A DNA stretch of 64,000 nucleotides from Salticus scenicus (Eukaryota > Arthropoda > Arachnida > Araneae > Salticidae): positions 386,871,887 to 386,935,886 of the forward strand of contig OZ005649.1 of the NCBI GenBank assembly GCA_963930645.1. Reading direction: 5' to 3'. Made by a program: the position numbers and the translations under genes. This document shows, piece by piece, positions 1-15,600 of this stretch. The notes under the pieces are model-generated. The model did no database searches and had not been told where the DNA came from. It was given only the letters and a program-made list of their open reading frames with translations. Each line of letters begins with the position of its first letter. Position 1 is the stretch's first letter.

Positions 1-3000
1 TAAACAAAGACTATAAATGTAAGAAAAAACACTAAAGGTTAAAGATTACAAATATAAACAGACTATAAATGTTAACAAAGAGTTCAAATATAAACAAGCA
101 CTCTAAATGTAAACAAAGACTACAAATGTAAATAAAAACCCTTAAAGTAAATAAAGAATCTAAATGTTAAGGAAGTCTATAAATGTAAACAAAGAATTCA
201 AATGTAAAAAAACTCTATGTGTAAACAAAGACTACAAATGTAAACAAAGACTGCAAATATAAACACTCTAAATGTTAACAAAGACTACAAATGTAAACAG
301 ACTTCAAATGTGAACAAAGACTCTAAATGTAAACAAAGACTACAAATGTAAACAATGACTATAAATATAAATAATAATTAAAAATGTAAACGAAAAACTG
401 AATGTAAACAAAATCCCTATATCTGAAGAATATTTCTAAATGTAAAAATGTAATATAAATATAGCCAAAGATCCTAAATGTAAACAAAGACCTAAATGTA
501 AACCGACAATAAAGGTAAACAGAGACCCAAAATACAAAGGAAGAAATTAAATGTAAACTAGAACTCTAAACGTAAACAAAGACTACATATATAAACAAAA
601 AACCTAAAGGTAAACAAAGACGATTTATTTAAACAATGATCTAAATGTTAACAAAGAATATAAATGTAATAATAGATCCTTAATATAAAAAGCTATAAAC
701 ATAATCGAAGACTACAAATGTAAATTAAGGCAAAATGTAAACAGAGGTCCAAATTATAAGCAAAATTATAAATTTATATTAAATGTCCCTAAATGTAAAT
801 GAAGACTCAAAATGTAAACAAAGACTTTAAATGTAAGCAAAGACAACAAATGCAAACAAAGACTACAAATGTAAAAAATATTACAAATGTAAACAAAGAC
901 TCTAATTGTAAACAAAGACTCTAATTGTAAACAGACTACTAATGTAAACAAAGACTCTAAATGAAAACATAGACTAAATGTAAACAGACTACAAATGTAA
1001 ACTAAGACTCTGAATGTCAACAGAGACACTAATTATAAACAAAGGCTACCAATGTAAAATGACTCTAAATGTAAACAAAGACTACAAAAGTAAACAAAAA
1101 CTCTTACTGTAAGCGAAGGTTACATTAATAAACAAAGAATCTAAATATAAACAAGGACTAGAAATGTAAGCGAAGACTGCTTGATGTAAACAAAGACTAA
1201 GTGTAACAATCGACTCGAAATGTATACAAACATTACAAATGTAAACAAAGTCTCTAAATGTAAACAGAGACTACAAATGTAAACAAAGACTATAAATGTA
1301 AGAAAAGACACTAAAGGTTAAAGATTACAAATATAAACAGACTATAAATGTTAACAAAGAGTTCAAATATAAACAAGCACTCTAAATGTAAACAAAGACT
1401 ACAAATGTAAATAAAAACCCTTAAAGTAAATAAAGAATCTAAATGTTAAGGAAGTCTATAAATGTAAACAAAGAATTCAAATGTAAAAAACTCTATGTGT
1501 AAACAAAGACTAGAAATGTAAACAAAGACTGCAAATATAAACACTCTAAATGTAAACAAAGACTACAAATGTAAACAATGACTATAAATATAAATAATAA
1601 TTAAAAATGTAAACGAAAAACTGAATGTAAACAAAATCCCTATATCTGAAGAATATTTCTAAATGTAAAAATGTAATATAAATATAGCCAAAGATCCTAA
1701 ATGTAAACAAAGACCTAAATGTGAACCGACAATAAAGGTAAACAGAGACCCAAAATACAAAGGAAGAAATTAAATGTAAACTAGAACTCTAAACGTAAAC
1801 AAAGACTACATATATAAACAAAAAACCTAAAGGTAAACAAAGACGATTTATTTAAACAATGATCTAAATGTTAACAAAGAATATAAATGTAATAATAGAT
1901 CCTTAATATAAAAAGCTATAAACATAATCGAAGACTACAAATGTAAATTAAGGCAAAATGTAAACAGAGGTCCAAATTATAAGCAAAATTATAAATTTAT
2001 ATTAAATGTCCCTAAATGTAAATGAAGACTCAAAATGTAAACAAAGACTTTAAATGTAAGCAAAGACAACAAATGCAAACAAAGACTACAAATGTAAAAA
2101 ATATTACAAATGTAAACAAAGACTCTAATTGTAAACAAAGACTCTAATTGTAAACAGACTACTAATGTAAACAAAGACTCTAAATGAAAACATAGACTAA
2201 ATGTAAACAGACTACAAATGTAAACTAAGACTCTGAATGTCAACAGAGACACTAATTATAAACAAAGGCTACCAATGTAAAATGACTCTAAATGTAAACA
2301 AAGACTACAAAAGTAAACAAAAACTCTTACTGTAAGCGAAGGTTACATTAATAAACAAAGAATCTAAATATAAACAAGGACTAGAAATGTAAGCGAAGAC
2401 TGCTTGATGTAAACAAAGACTAAGTGTAACAATCGACTCGAAATGTATACAAACATTACAAATGTAAACAAAGTCTCTAAATGTAAACAGAGACTACAAA
2501 TGTAAACAAAGACTATAAATGTAAGAAAAGACACTAAAGGTTAAAGATTACAAATATAAACAGACTATAAATGTTAACAAAGAGTTCAAATATAAACAAG
2601 CACTCTAAATGTAAACAAAGACTACAAATGTAAATAAAAACCCTTAAAGTAAATAAAGAATCTAAATGTTAAGGAAGTCTATAAATGTAAACAAAGAATT
2701 CAAATGTAAAAAACTCTATGCGTAAACAAAGACTAGAAATGTAAACAAAGACTGCAAATATAAACACTCTAAATGTAAACAAAGACTACAAATGTAAACA
2801 ATGACTATAAATATAAATAATAATTAAAAATGTAAACGAAAAACTGAATGTAAACAAAATCCCTATATCTGAAGAATACTTCTAAATGTAAAAATGTAAT
2901 ATAAATATAGCCAAAGATCCTAAATGTAAACAAAGACCTAAATGTAAACCGACAATAAAGGTAAACAGAGACCCAAAATACAAAGGAAGAAATTAAATGT

Positions 3001-6000
3001 AAACTAGAACTCTAAACGTAAACAAAGACTACATATATAAACAAAAAACCTAAAGGTAAACAAAGACGATTTATTTAAACAATGATCTAAATGTTAACAA
3101 AGAATATAAATGTAATCATAGATCCTTAATATAAAAAACTATAAACATAATCGAAGACTACAAATGTAAATTAAGGCAAAATGTAAACAGAGGTCCAAAT
3201 TATAAGCAAAATTATAAATTTATATTAAATGTCCCTAAATGTAAATGAAGACTCAAAATGTAAACAAAGACTTTAAATGTAAGCAAAGACAACAAATGCA
3301 AACAAAGACTACAAATGTAAAAAATATTACAAATGTAAACAAAGACTCTAATTGTAAACAAAGACTTTAATTGTAAACAAAGACTCTAAATGAAAACATA
3401 GACTAAATGTAAACAGACTACAAATGTAAACTAAGACTCTGAATGTCAACAGAGACACTAATTATAAACAATGGCTACCAATGTAAAATGACTCTAAATG
3501 TAAACAAAGACTACAAATGCAAACAAAGACTCTCAATGTAAAAAAAGACTACAAATGCAAACAAAGATTCTTAATGTAAACAAAGACCTTAAATGTTAAC
3601 AAAGACTCTACATGTAAACAAAGACTACAAATGTAAACACAACCCTTGACATAAATAAAGATTATAAATGTAAACAAAGGCCCTAAACGTAAAATATTAA
3701 TGTAAACAAACACTCTAAATGTAAGCGAAGAACTAAATGTAAACAAAGAACCCAAGTGTAGAAATATACTCTAAATGTAAACAGACTATAAATATAAACA
3801 AAAACTGCAATTATAAAAAATAATCCTAGTGTAAATAAAGACCTAAGTGTAAAAAAAGAATCTAAAAGTAAACAAATACTACAAATGTAAACAAAGACTC
3901 AAACAGACTTTATTATAAACAAAGAGTAGAAATGTAAACGAAAACTCTAAATGTATACAAAGACTTTAAATATAAACTAAGACTACAAATGTAAACAAAA
4001 ACTCTAAATTTAAACAAAGTCTACAAATGTAAACAATGACTCAAATGTAAACAAAGACAAAAAATGTAAACAAAGACACTAAATGCAGACAGACTCCAGA
4101 TGTAAAAAAAGACACCACATGCAAATAGACTAAAAATGTAAATAAAGACTACAAATATAAACAAAGACTCTAAATGTGAACAAAACCTCTAAATGTGAAC
4201 AAAGATTACAAAAGTAAACAGACTTTAATTGAAAACAGACTCTAAGTGTAAACAAACTCTTTAAATGTAAACAAAGATTACAAATATAAACAAAAACTAC
4301 AAAAGTAAACAAAAACTCTTTATGTAAACAAAGATTACATTAGTAAACAAAAATCAAAATATAAACAAAGACTAGAAATAAGAGCGAGGACTACTTGATG
4401 TAAAAAAAGACTAAGTGTAAAAATAGACTAGAAATGTATACAAAGACAACAAATGTAAACAAAGTCTCTAAATGTAAACAAAGACTACAAATGTAAACAA
4501 AGACTATAATTGTAAGAAAAGACTCTAAATGTTAAAGATTACAAATATAAACAAAAACTATAAATGTTAACAAAGACTACAAATATAAACAAGCACTCTA
4601 AATGTAAACAAAGACTACAAATGTAAATAAAAACGCTAAATGTAAACAAAGAGCCTTAATGTAAACAAAGATTCTAAATGTTAAGAAAGACTATAAATGT
4701 AAACAAAGAATTCAAATGTAAACAAACACTCTAAATGTAAAAAAAGAGTACAAATGTAAACAAAGACTACAAATGAAAACAATGACTATAAATATAAATA
4801 ACGATTAAAAATGTAAACGAAAAACTTAATGTAAACAAAATCCCTATATCTGAAGAAAGTTTCTAAATGTAAAGAAATAATCTAAATATAACCAAAGACC
4901 CTAAATGTAAACAAAGACCTAAATATACACCGACTATAAAGGTAAACAGAGACCCTAAATACAAAGGACGAACTTAAATGTAAACCGGAAGTCTAAATGT
5001 AAACAAAGACTACAAATAAAAACAAAGAACCTGAAGGTATGCAAAGACAATTAATTTAAACAATGATCTAAATGTAATCATAGATCCTTAATATAAAAAA
5101 CTATAAATATAAACGAAGACAACAAATGTAAATTAAGGCCTAAGTCACACAATACAGAAAATTCAGTTATATTACAATTAGATTACAATCTTTCAAACAT
5201 GTAACATATTTAAATGCACTCTCTGATACCTTTCTGAAACATTCGCCCTTTTCAATGTTCTAACTATTATGTAGTCGAAGCGTTTGTGTTACTTTTTCTT
5301 TTTTTTTGTTACAGTCGCGGAAATTTCAACGATTTTGAATCTAATCTGAAAGGAAACTGAGCATTTAGATACGTCTCTGAAATATTGCTAATGTTTCGAT
5401 GTTACATAATTGTTATGTTTCTGGAATATTTTGTGCTGTTAAGGAAATGTGAATAATGACTAAAATTGTAAAAAATGTCTCCATATCGAAAAAAAGACAT
5501 AAATGTGAACACACTAAATATAAACAGAGTATAAATTTAAACAAAGACTATAAATGTAAAACATAGGCACAAATTATAAACAAAACTATAAATTTATATT
5601 AAATGCCCCTAAATGTAAATAAAGACTCTAAACGTAATTAAAGACTACAAATGTAAACAAATATTTTAAATGTAAACAAAGACTACAAACGTAAGCAAAG
5701 ACTACAAATGTAAGAAAAGACTATAAATGTAAACAAATATTACAAATGTAAACAAAGACTTTAAATGTAAACAAAGACAACAAATGTAAACAGACTTCAA
5801 ATGTGAACAAAGACTCTAAATGTAAACAAAGACTACAAATGTAAACAAAGACAACAAATGCAAACAAAGACTACAAATGTTAACAAAGATTACAAATGTA
5901 AACAAAGACTCTAAATGTAAACAAAGACAACAAATGTAAACAAATACTCAAAATGTAAACAAAGACTGCAGATATAAACAAAAACTGTAAATGTAAACAA

Positions 6001-6275
6001 AGACTCTAATTGTAAACAAAGATTCTAAATGTAAACAATGACTCTAAGTGTAAACAAACTCTAAATGTAAACAAAGACTACAAAAGTAAACAAAAACTCT
6101 TACTGTAAGCGAAGATTACATTAATAAACAAAGAATCTAAATATAAACAAGGACTAGAAATGTAAGCGAAGACTGCTTGATGTAAACAAAGACTAAGTGT
6201 AACAATCGACTCGAAATGTATACAAACATTACAAATGTAAACAAAGTCTCTAAATGTAAACAAAGACTACAAATG
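1..6275. repeat. Satellite super-repeat copy 1 (~6.3 kb)
   Basis: First of three ~6.3-kb higher-order units. The sequence at 1 recurs at 6,276 and 12,610. It starts with about 2.8 copies of a ~1.22-kb block beginning near 1, 1,280 and 2,503, so the first block is 1,279 bp and the second 1,223 bp. A non-blocked satellite section and the 317-bp spacer at 5,139-5,455 follow. This copy lacks a ~56-bp segment present in copies 2 and 3 (near 6,560-6,630 in copy 2), which explains 6,275 versus 6,334 bp. Its left end may extend beyond the window. Confidence 0.93.
5139..5455. repeat. Non-satellite spacer, copy 1
   Basis: A ~317-bp block of different composition that interrupts the 19-mers once per super-repeat, starting CCTAAGTCACACAATACAG. 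It includes a pyrimidine tract ending in GTTACAG near 5,314. Reading on from that AG, one frame is open for 14 codons to TGA. It matches no family I recognise. Confidence 0.85.
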
Positions 6276-9200
6276 TAAACAAAGACTATAAATGTAAGAA
6301 AAAACACTAAAGGTTAAAGATTACAAATATAAACAGACTATAAATGTTAACAAAGAGTTCAAATATAAACAAGCACTCTAAATGTAAACAAAGACTACAA
6401 ATGTAAATAAAAACCCTTAAAGTAAATAAAGAATCTAAATGTTAAGGAAGTCTATAAATGTAAACAAAGAATTCAAATGTAAAAAAACTCTATGTGTAAA
6501 CAAAGACTACAAATGTAAACAAAGACTGCAAATATAAACACTCTAAATGTAAACAAAGACTACAAATGTAAACAAAGACTACGAATGTAAAAAAAGACGT
6601 TAAATGTTAACAAAGACTACAAATGTAAACAGACTTCAAATGTGAACAAAGACTCTAAATGTAAACAAAGACTACAAATGTAAACAATGACTATAAATAT
6701 AAATAATAATTAAAAATGTAAACGAAAAACTGAATGTAAACAAAATCCCTATATCTGAAGAATATTTCTAAATGTAAAAATGTAATATAAATATAGCCAA
6801 AGATCCTAAATGTAAACAAAGACCTAAATGTAAACCGACAATAAAGGTAAACAGAGACCCAAAATACAAAGGAAGAAATTAAATGTAAACTAGAACTCTA
6901 AACGCAAACAAAGACTACATATATAAACAAAAAACCTAAAGGTAAACAAACACGATTTATTTAAACAATGATCTAAATGTTAACAAAGAATATAAATGTA
7001 ATAATAGATCCTTAATATAAAAAGCTATAAACATAATCGAAGACTACAAATGTAAATTAAGGCAAAATGTAAACAGAGGTCCAAATTATAAGCAAAATTA
7101 TAAATTTATATTAAATGTCCCTAAATGTAAATGAAGACTCAAAATGTAAACAAAGACTTTAAATGTAAGCAAAGACAACAAATGCAAACAAAGACTACAA
7201 ATGTAAAAAATATTACAAATGTAAACAAAGACTCTAATTGTAAACAAAGACTCTAATTGTAAACAGACTACTAATGTAAACAAAGACTCTAAATGAAAAC
7301 ATAGACTAAATGTAAACAGACTACAAATGTAAACTAAGACTCTGAATGTCAACAGAGACACTAATTATAAACAAAGGCTACCAATGTAAAATGACTCTAA
7401 ATGTAAACAAAGACTACAAAAGTAAACAAAAACTCTTACTGTAAGCGAAGGTTACATTAATAAACAAAGAATCTAAATATAAACAAGGACTAGAAATGTA
7501 AGCGAAGACTGCTTGATGTAAACAAAGACTAAGTGTAACAATCGACTCGAAATGTATACAAACATTACAAATGTAAACAAAGTCTCTAAATGTAAACAGA
7601 GACTACAAATGTAAACAAAGACTATAAATGTAAGAAAAGACACTAAAGGTTAAAGATTACAAATATAAACAGACTATAAATGTTAACAAAGAGTTCAAAT
7701 ATAAACAAGCACTCTAAATGTAAACAAAGACTACAAATGTAAATAAAAACCCTTAAAGTAAATAAAGAATCTAAATGTTAAGGAAGTCTATAAATGTAAA
7801 CAAAGAATTCAAATGTAAAAAACTCTATGTGTAAACAAAGACTAGAAATGTAAACAAAGACTGCAAATATAAACACTCTAAATGTAAACAAAGACTACAA
7901 ATGTAAACAATTACTATAAATATAAATAATAATTAAAAATGTAAACGAAAAACTGAATGTAAACAAAATCCCTATATCTGAAGAATATTTCTAAATGTAA
8001 AAATGTAATATAAATATAGCCAAAGATCCTAAATGTAAACAAAGACCTAAATGTAAACCGACAATAAAGGTAAACAGAGACCCAAAATACAAAGGAAGAA
8101 ATTAAATGTAAACTAGAACTCTAAACGTAAACAAAGACTACATATATAAACAAAAAACCTAAAGGTAAACAAAGACGATTTATTTAAACAATGATCTAAA
8201 TGTTAACAAAGAATATAAATGTAATAATAGATCCTTAATATAAAAAGCTATAAACATAATCGAAGACTACAAATGTAAATTAAGGCAAAATGTAAACAGA
8301 GGTCCAAATTATAAGCAAAATTATAAATTTATATTAAATGTCCCTAAATGTAAATGAAGACTCAAAATGTAAACAAAGACTTTAAATGTAAGCAAAGACA
8401 ACAAATGCAAACAAAGACTACAAATGTAAAAAATATTACAAATGTAAACAAAGACTCTAATTGTAAACAAAGACTCTAATTGTAAACAGACTACTAATGT
8501 AAACAAAGACTCTAAATGAAAACATAGACTAAATGTAAACAGACTACAAATGTAAACTAAGACTCTGAATGTCAACAGAGACACTAATTATAAACAAAGG
8601 CTACCAATGTAAAATGACTCTAAATGTAAACAAAGACTACAAAAGTAAACAAAAACTCTTACTGTAAGCGAAGGTTACATTAATAAACAAAGAATCTAAA
8701 TATAAACAAGGACTAGAAATGTAAGCGAAGACTGCTTGATGTAAACAAAGACTAAGTGTAACAATCGACTCGAAATGTATACAAACATTACAAATGTAAA
8801 CAAAGTCTCTAAATGTAAACAGAGACTACAAATGTAAACAAAGACTATAAATGTAAGAAAAGACACTAAAGGTTAAAGATTACAAATATAAACAGACTAT
8901 AAATGTTAACAAAGAGTTCAAATATAAACAAGCACTCTAAATGTAAACAAAGACTACAAATGTAAATAAAAACCCTTAAAGTAAATAAAGAATCTAAATG
9001 TTAAGGAAGTCTATAAATGTAAACAAAGAATTCAAATGTAAAAAACTCTATGTGTAAACAAAGACTAGAAATGTAAACAAAGACTGCAAATATAAACACT
9101 CTAAATGTAAACAAAGACTACAAATGTAAACAATGACTATAAATATAAATAATAATTAAAAATGTAAACGAAAAACTGAATGTAAACAAAATCCCTATAT

Positions 9201-12200
9201 CTGAAGAATACTTCTAAATGTAAAAATGTAATATAAATATAGCCAAAGATCCTAAATGTAAACAAAGACCTAAATGTAAACCGACAATAAAGGTAAACAG
9301 AGACCCAAAATACAAAGGAAGAAATTAAATGTAAACTAGAACTCTAAACGTAAACAAAGACTACATATATAAACAAAAAACCTAAAGGTAAACAAAGACG
9401 ATTTATTTAAACAATGATCTAAATGTTAACAAAGAATATAAATGTAATCATAGATCCTTAATATAAAAAACTATAAACATAATCGAAGACTACAAATGTA
9501 AATTAAGGCAAAATGTAAACAGAGGTCCAAATTATAAGCAAAATTATAAATTTATATTAAATGTCCCTAAATGTAAATGAAGACTCAAAATGTAAACAAA
9601 GACTTTAAATGTAAGCAAAGACAACAAATGCAAACAAAGACTACAAATGTAAAAAATATTACAAATGTAAACAAAGACTCTAATTGTAAACAAAGACTCT
9701 AATTGTAAACAAAGATTCTAAATGAAAACATAGACTAAATGTAAACAGACTACAAATGTAAACTAAGACTCTGAATGTCAACAGAGACACTAATTATAAA
9801 CAATGGCTACCAATGTAAAATGACTCTAAATGTAAACAAAGACTACAAATGCAAACAAAGACTCTCAATGTAAAAAAAGACTACAAATGCAAACAAAGAT
9901 TCTTAATGTAAACAAAGACCTTAAATGTTAACAAAGACTCTACATGTAAACAAAGACTACAAATGTAAACACAACCCTTGACATAAATAAAGATTATAAA
10001 TGTAAACAAAGGCCCTAAACGTAAAATATTAATGTAAACAAACACTCTAAATGTAAGCGAAGAACTAAATGTAAACAAAGAACCCAAGTGTAGAAATATA
10101 CTCTAAATGTAAACAGACTATAAATATAAACAAAAACTGCAATTATAAAAAATAATCCTAGTGTAAATAAAGACCTAAGTGTAAAAAAAGAATCTAAAAG
10201 TAAACAAATACTACAAATGTAAACAAAGACTCAAACAGACTTTATTATAAACAAAGAGTAGAAATGTAAACGAAAACTCTAAATGTATACAAAGACTTTA
10301 AATATAAACTAAGACTACAAATGTAAACAAAAACTCTAAATTTAAACAAAGTCTACAAATGTAAACAATGACTCAAATGTAAACAAAGACAAAAAATGTA
10401 AACAAAGACACTAAATGCAGACAGACTCCAGATGTAAAAAAAGACACCACATGCAAATAGACTAAAAATGTAAATAAAGACTACAAATATAAACAAAGAC
10501 TCTAAATGTGAACAAAACCTCTAAATGTGAACAAAGATTACAAAAGTAAACAGACTTTAATTGAAAACAGACTCTAAGTGTAAACAAACTCTTTAAATGT
10601 AAACAAAGATTACAAATATAAACAAAAACTACAAAAGTAAACAAAAACTCTTTATGTAAACAAAGATTACATTAGTAAACAAAAATCAAAATATAAAAAA
10701 AGACTTGAAATAAGAGCGAGGACTACTTGATGTAAAAAAAGACTAAGTGTAAAAATAGACTAGAAATGTATACAAAGACAACAAATGTAAACAAAGTCTC
10801 TAAATGTAAACAAAGACTACAAATGTAAACAAAGACTATAATTGTAAGAAAAGACTCTAAATGTTAAAGATTACAAATATAAACAAAAACTATAAATGTT
10901 AACAAAGACTACAAATATAAACAAGCACTCTAAATGTAAACAAAGACTACAAATGTAAATAAAAACGCTAAATGTAAACAAAGAGCCTTAATGTAAACAA
11001 AGATTCTAAATGTTAAGAAAGACTATAAATGTAAACAAAGAATTCAAATGTAAACAAACACTCTAAATGTAAAAAAAGAGTACAAATGTAAACAAAGACT
11101 ACAAATGAAAACAATGACTATAAATATAAATAACGATTAAAAATGTAAACGAAAAACTTAATGTAAACAAAATCCCTATATCTGAAGAAAGTTTCTAAAT
11201 GTAAAGAAATAATCTAAATATAACCAAAGACCCTAAATGTAAACAAAGACCTAAATATACACCGACTATAAAGGTAAACAGAGACCCTAAATACAAAGGA
11301 CGAACTTAAATGTAAACCGGAAGTCTAAATGTAAACAAAGACTACAAATAAAAACAAAGAACCTGAAGGTATGCAAAGACAATTAATTTAAACAATGATC
11401 TAAATGTAATCATAGATCCTTAATATAAAAAACTATAAATATAAACGAAGACAACAAATGTAAATTAAGGCCTAAGTCACACAATACAGAAAATTTCAGT
11501 TATATTACAATTAGATTACAATCTTTCAAACATGTAACATATTTAAATGCACTCTCTGATACCTTTCTGAAACATTCGCCCTTTTCAATGTTCTAACTAT
11601 TATGTAGTCGAAGCGTTTGTGTTACTTTTTCTTTTTTTTTTTGTTACAGTCGCGGAAATTTCAACGATTTTGAATCTAATCTGAAAGGAAACTGAGCATT
11701 TAGATACGTTTCTGAAATATTGCTAATGTTTCGATGTTACATAATTGTTATGTTTCTGGAATATTTTGTGCTGTTAAGGAAATGTGAATAATGACTAAAA
11801 TTGTAAAAAATGTCTCCATATCGAAAAAAAGACATAAATGTGAACACACTAAATATAAACAGAGTATAAATTTAAACAAAGACTATAAATGTAAAACATA
11901 GGCACAAATTATAAACAAAACTATAAATTTATATTAAATGCCCCTAAATGTAAATAAAGACTCTAAACGTAATTAAAGACTACAAATGTAAACAAATATT
12001 TTAAATGAAACAAAGACTACAAACGTAAGCAAAGACTACAAATGTAAGAAAAGACTATAAATGTAAACAAATATTACAAATGTAAACAAAGACTTTAAAT
12101 GTAAACAAAGACAACAAATGTAAACAGACTTCAAATGTGAACAAAGACTCTAAATGTAAACAAAGACTACAAATGTAAACAAAGACAACAAATGCAAACA

Positions 12201-12609
12201 AAGACTACAAATGTTAACAAAGATTACAAATGTAAACAAAGACTCTAAATGTAAACAAAGACAACAAATGTAAACAAATACTCAAAATGTAAACAAAGAC
12301 TGCAGATATAAACAAAAACTGTAAATGTAAACAAAGACTCTAATTGTAAACAAAGATTCTAAATGTAAACAATGACTCTAAGTGTAAACAAACTCTAAAT
12401 GTAAACAAAGACTACAAAAGTAAACAAAAACTCTTACTGTAAGCGAAGATTACATTAATAAACAAAGAATCTAAATATAAACAAGGACTAGAAATGTAAG
12501 CGAAGACTGCTTGATGTAAACAAAGACTAAGTGTAACAATCGACTCGAAATGTATACAAACATTACAAATGTAAACAAAGTCTCTAAATGTAAACAGAGA
12601 CTACAAATG
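6276..12609. repeat. Satellite super-repeat copy 2 (6,334 bp)
   Basis: Nearly identical to copy 1 over its length, including private variants, the spacer at 11,470-11,788 and the ~1.22-kb blocks starting near 6,276, 7,612 and 8,835 (block lengths 1,336 and 1,223 bp). Differences seen are scattered substitutions, homopolymer length changes (the T-run in the spacer) and the 56-bp segment. Such similarity in a satellite implies recent unequal exchange or segmental amplification, or an assembly duplication. Confidence 0.93.
11470..11788. repeat. Non-satellite spacer, copy 2
   Basis: Almost exact copy of the spacer at 5,139. Differences are one extra T after AGAAAA, a longer T-run in the pyrimidine tract and one C-to-T change near 11,709. 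Confidence 0.85.
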
Positions 12610-15600
12610 TAAACAAAGACTATAAATGTAAGAAAAAACACTAAAGGTTAAAGATTACAAATATAAACAGACTATAAATGTTAACAAAGAGTTCAAATAT
12701 AAACAAGCACTCTAAATGTAAACAAAGACTACAAATGTAAATAAAAACCCTTAAAGTAAATAAAGAATCTAAATGTTAAGGAAGTCTATAAATGTAAACA
12801 AAGAATTCAAATGTAAAAAAACTCTATGTGTAAACAAAGACTACAAATGTAAACAAAGACTGCAAATATAAACACTCTAAATGTAAACAAAGACTACAAA
12901 TGTAAACAAAGACTACGAATGTAAAAAAAGACGTTAAATGTTAACAAAGACTACAAATGTAAACAGACTTCAAATGTGAACAAAGACTCTAAATGTAAAC
13001 AAAGACTACAAATGTAAACAATGACTATAAATATAAATAATAATTAAAAATGTAAACGAAAAACTGAATGTAAACAAAATCTCTATATCTGAAGAATATT
13101 TCTAAATGTAAAAATGTAATATAAATATAGCCAAAGATCCTAAATGTAAACAAAGACCTAAATGTAAACCGACAATAAAGGTAAACAGAGACCCAAAATA
13201 CAAAGGAAGAATTTAAATGTAAACTAGAACTCTAAACGCAAACAAAGACTACATATATAAACAAAAAACCTAAAGGTAAACAAAGACGATTTATTTAAAC
13301 AATGATCTAAATGTTAACAAAGAATATAAATGTAATAATAGATCCTTAATATAAAAAGCTATAAACATAATCGAAGACTACAAATGTAAATTAAGGCAAA
13401 ATGTAAACAGAGGTCCAAATTATAAGCAAAATTATAAATTTATATTAAATGTCCCTAAATGTAAATGAAGACTCAAAATGTAAACAAAGACTTTAAATGT
13501 AAGCAAAGACAACAAATGCAAACAAAGACTACAAATGTAAAAATATTACAAATGTAAACAAAGACTCTAATTGTAAACAAAGACTCTAATTGTAAACAGA
13601 CTACTAATGTAAACAAAGACTCTAAATGAAAACATAGACTAAATGTAAACAGACTACAAATGTAAACTAAGACTCTGAATGTCAACAGAGACACTAATTA
13701 TAAACAAAGGCTACCAATGTAAAATGACTCTAAATGTAAACAAAGACTACAAAAGTAAACAAAAACTCTTACTGTAAGCGAAGGTTACATTAATAAAGAA
13801 AGAATCTAAATATAAACAAGGACTAGAAATGTAAGCGAAGACTGCTTGATGTAAACAAAGACTAAGTGTAACAATCGACTCGAAATGTATACAAACATTA
13901 CAAATGTAAACAAAGTCTCTAAATGTAAACAGAGACTACAAATGTAAACAAAGACTATAAATGTAAGAAAAGACACTAAAGGTTAAAGATTACAAATATA
14001 AACAGACTATAAATGTTAACAAAGAGTTCAAATATAAACAAGCACTCTAAATGTAAACAAAGACTACAAATGTAAATAAAAACCCTTAAAGTAAATAAAG
14101 AATCTAAATGTTAAGGAAGTCTATAAATGTAAACAAAGAATTCAAATGTAAAAAACTCTATGTGTAAACAAAGACTAGAAATGTAAACAAAGACTGCAAA
14201 TATAAACACTCTAAATGTAAACAAAGACTACAAATGTAAACAATGACTATAAATATAAATAATAATTAAAAATGTAAACGAAAAACTGAATGTAAACAAA
14301 ATCCCTATATCTGAAGAATATTTCTAAATGTAAAAATGTAATATAAATATAGCCAAAGATCCTAAATGTAAACAAAGACCTAAATGTAAACCGACAATAA
14401 AGGTAAACAGAGACCCAAAATACAAAGGAAGAAATTAAATGTAAACTAGAACTCTAAACGTAAACAAAGACTACATATATAAACAAAAAACCTAAAGGTA
14501 AACAAAGACGATTTATTTAAACAATGATCTAAATGTTAACAAAGAATATAAATGTAATAATAGATCCTTAATATAAAAAGCTATAAACATAATCGAAGAC
14601 TACAAATGTAAATTAAGGCAAAATGTAAACAGAGGTCCAAATTATAAGCAAAATTATAAATTTATATTAAATGTCCCTAAATGTAAATGAAGACTCAAAA
14701 TGTAAACAAAGACTTTAAATGTAAGCAAAGACAACAAATGCAAACAAAGACTACAAATGTAAAAAATATTACAAATGTAAACAAAGACTCTAATTGTAAA
14801 CAAAGACTCTAATTGTAAACAGACTACTAATGTAAACAAAGACTCTAAATGAAAACATAGACTAAATGTAAACAGACTACAAATGTAAACTAAGACTCTG
14901 AATGTCAACAGAGACACTAATTATAAATAAAGGCTACCAATGTAAAATGACTCTAAATGTAAACAAAGACTACAAAAGTAAACAAAAACTCTTACTGTAA
15001 GCGAAGGTTACATTAATAAACAAAGAATCTAAATATAAACAAGGACTAGAAATGTAAGCGAAGACTGCTTGATGTAAACAAAGACTAAGTGTAACAATCG
15101 ACTCGAAATGTATACAAACATTACAAATGTAAACAAAGTCTCTAAATGTAAACAGAGACTACAAATGTAAACAAAGACTATAAATGTAAGAAAAGACACT
15201 AAAGGTTAAAGATTACAAATATAAACAGACTATAAATGTTAACAAAGAGTTCAAATATAAACAAGCACTCTAAATGTAAACAAAGACTACAAATGTAAAT
15301 AAAAACCCTTAAAGTAAATAAAGAATCTAAATGTTAAGGAAGTCTATAAATGTAAACAAAGAATTCAAATGAAAAAAACTCTATGTGTAAACAAAGACTA
15401 GAAATGTAAACAAAGACTGCAAATATAAACACTCTAAATGTAAACAAAGACTACAAATGTAAACAATGACTATAAATATAAATAATAATTAAAAATGTAA
15501 ACGAAAAACTGAATGTAAACAAAATCCCTATATCTGAAGAATATTTCTAAATGTAAAAATGTAATATAAATATAGCCAAAGATCCTAAATGTAAACAAAG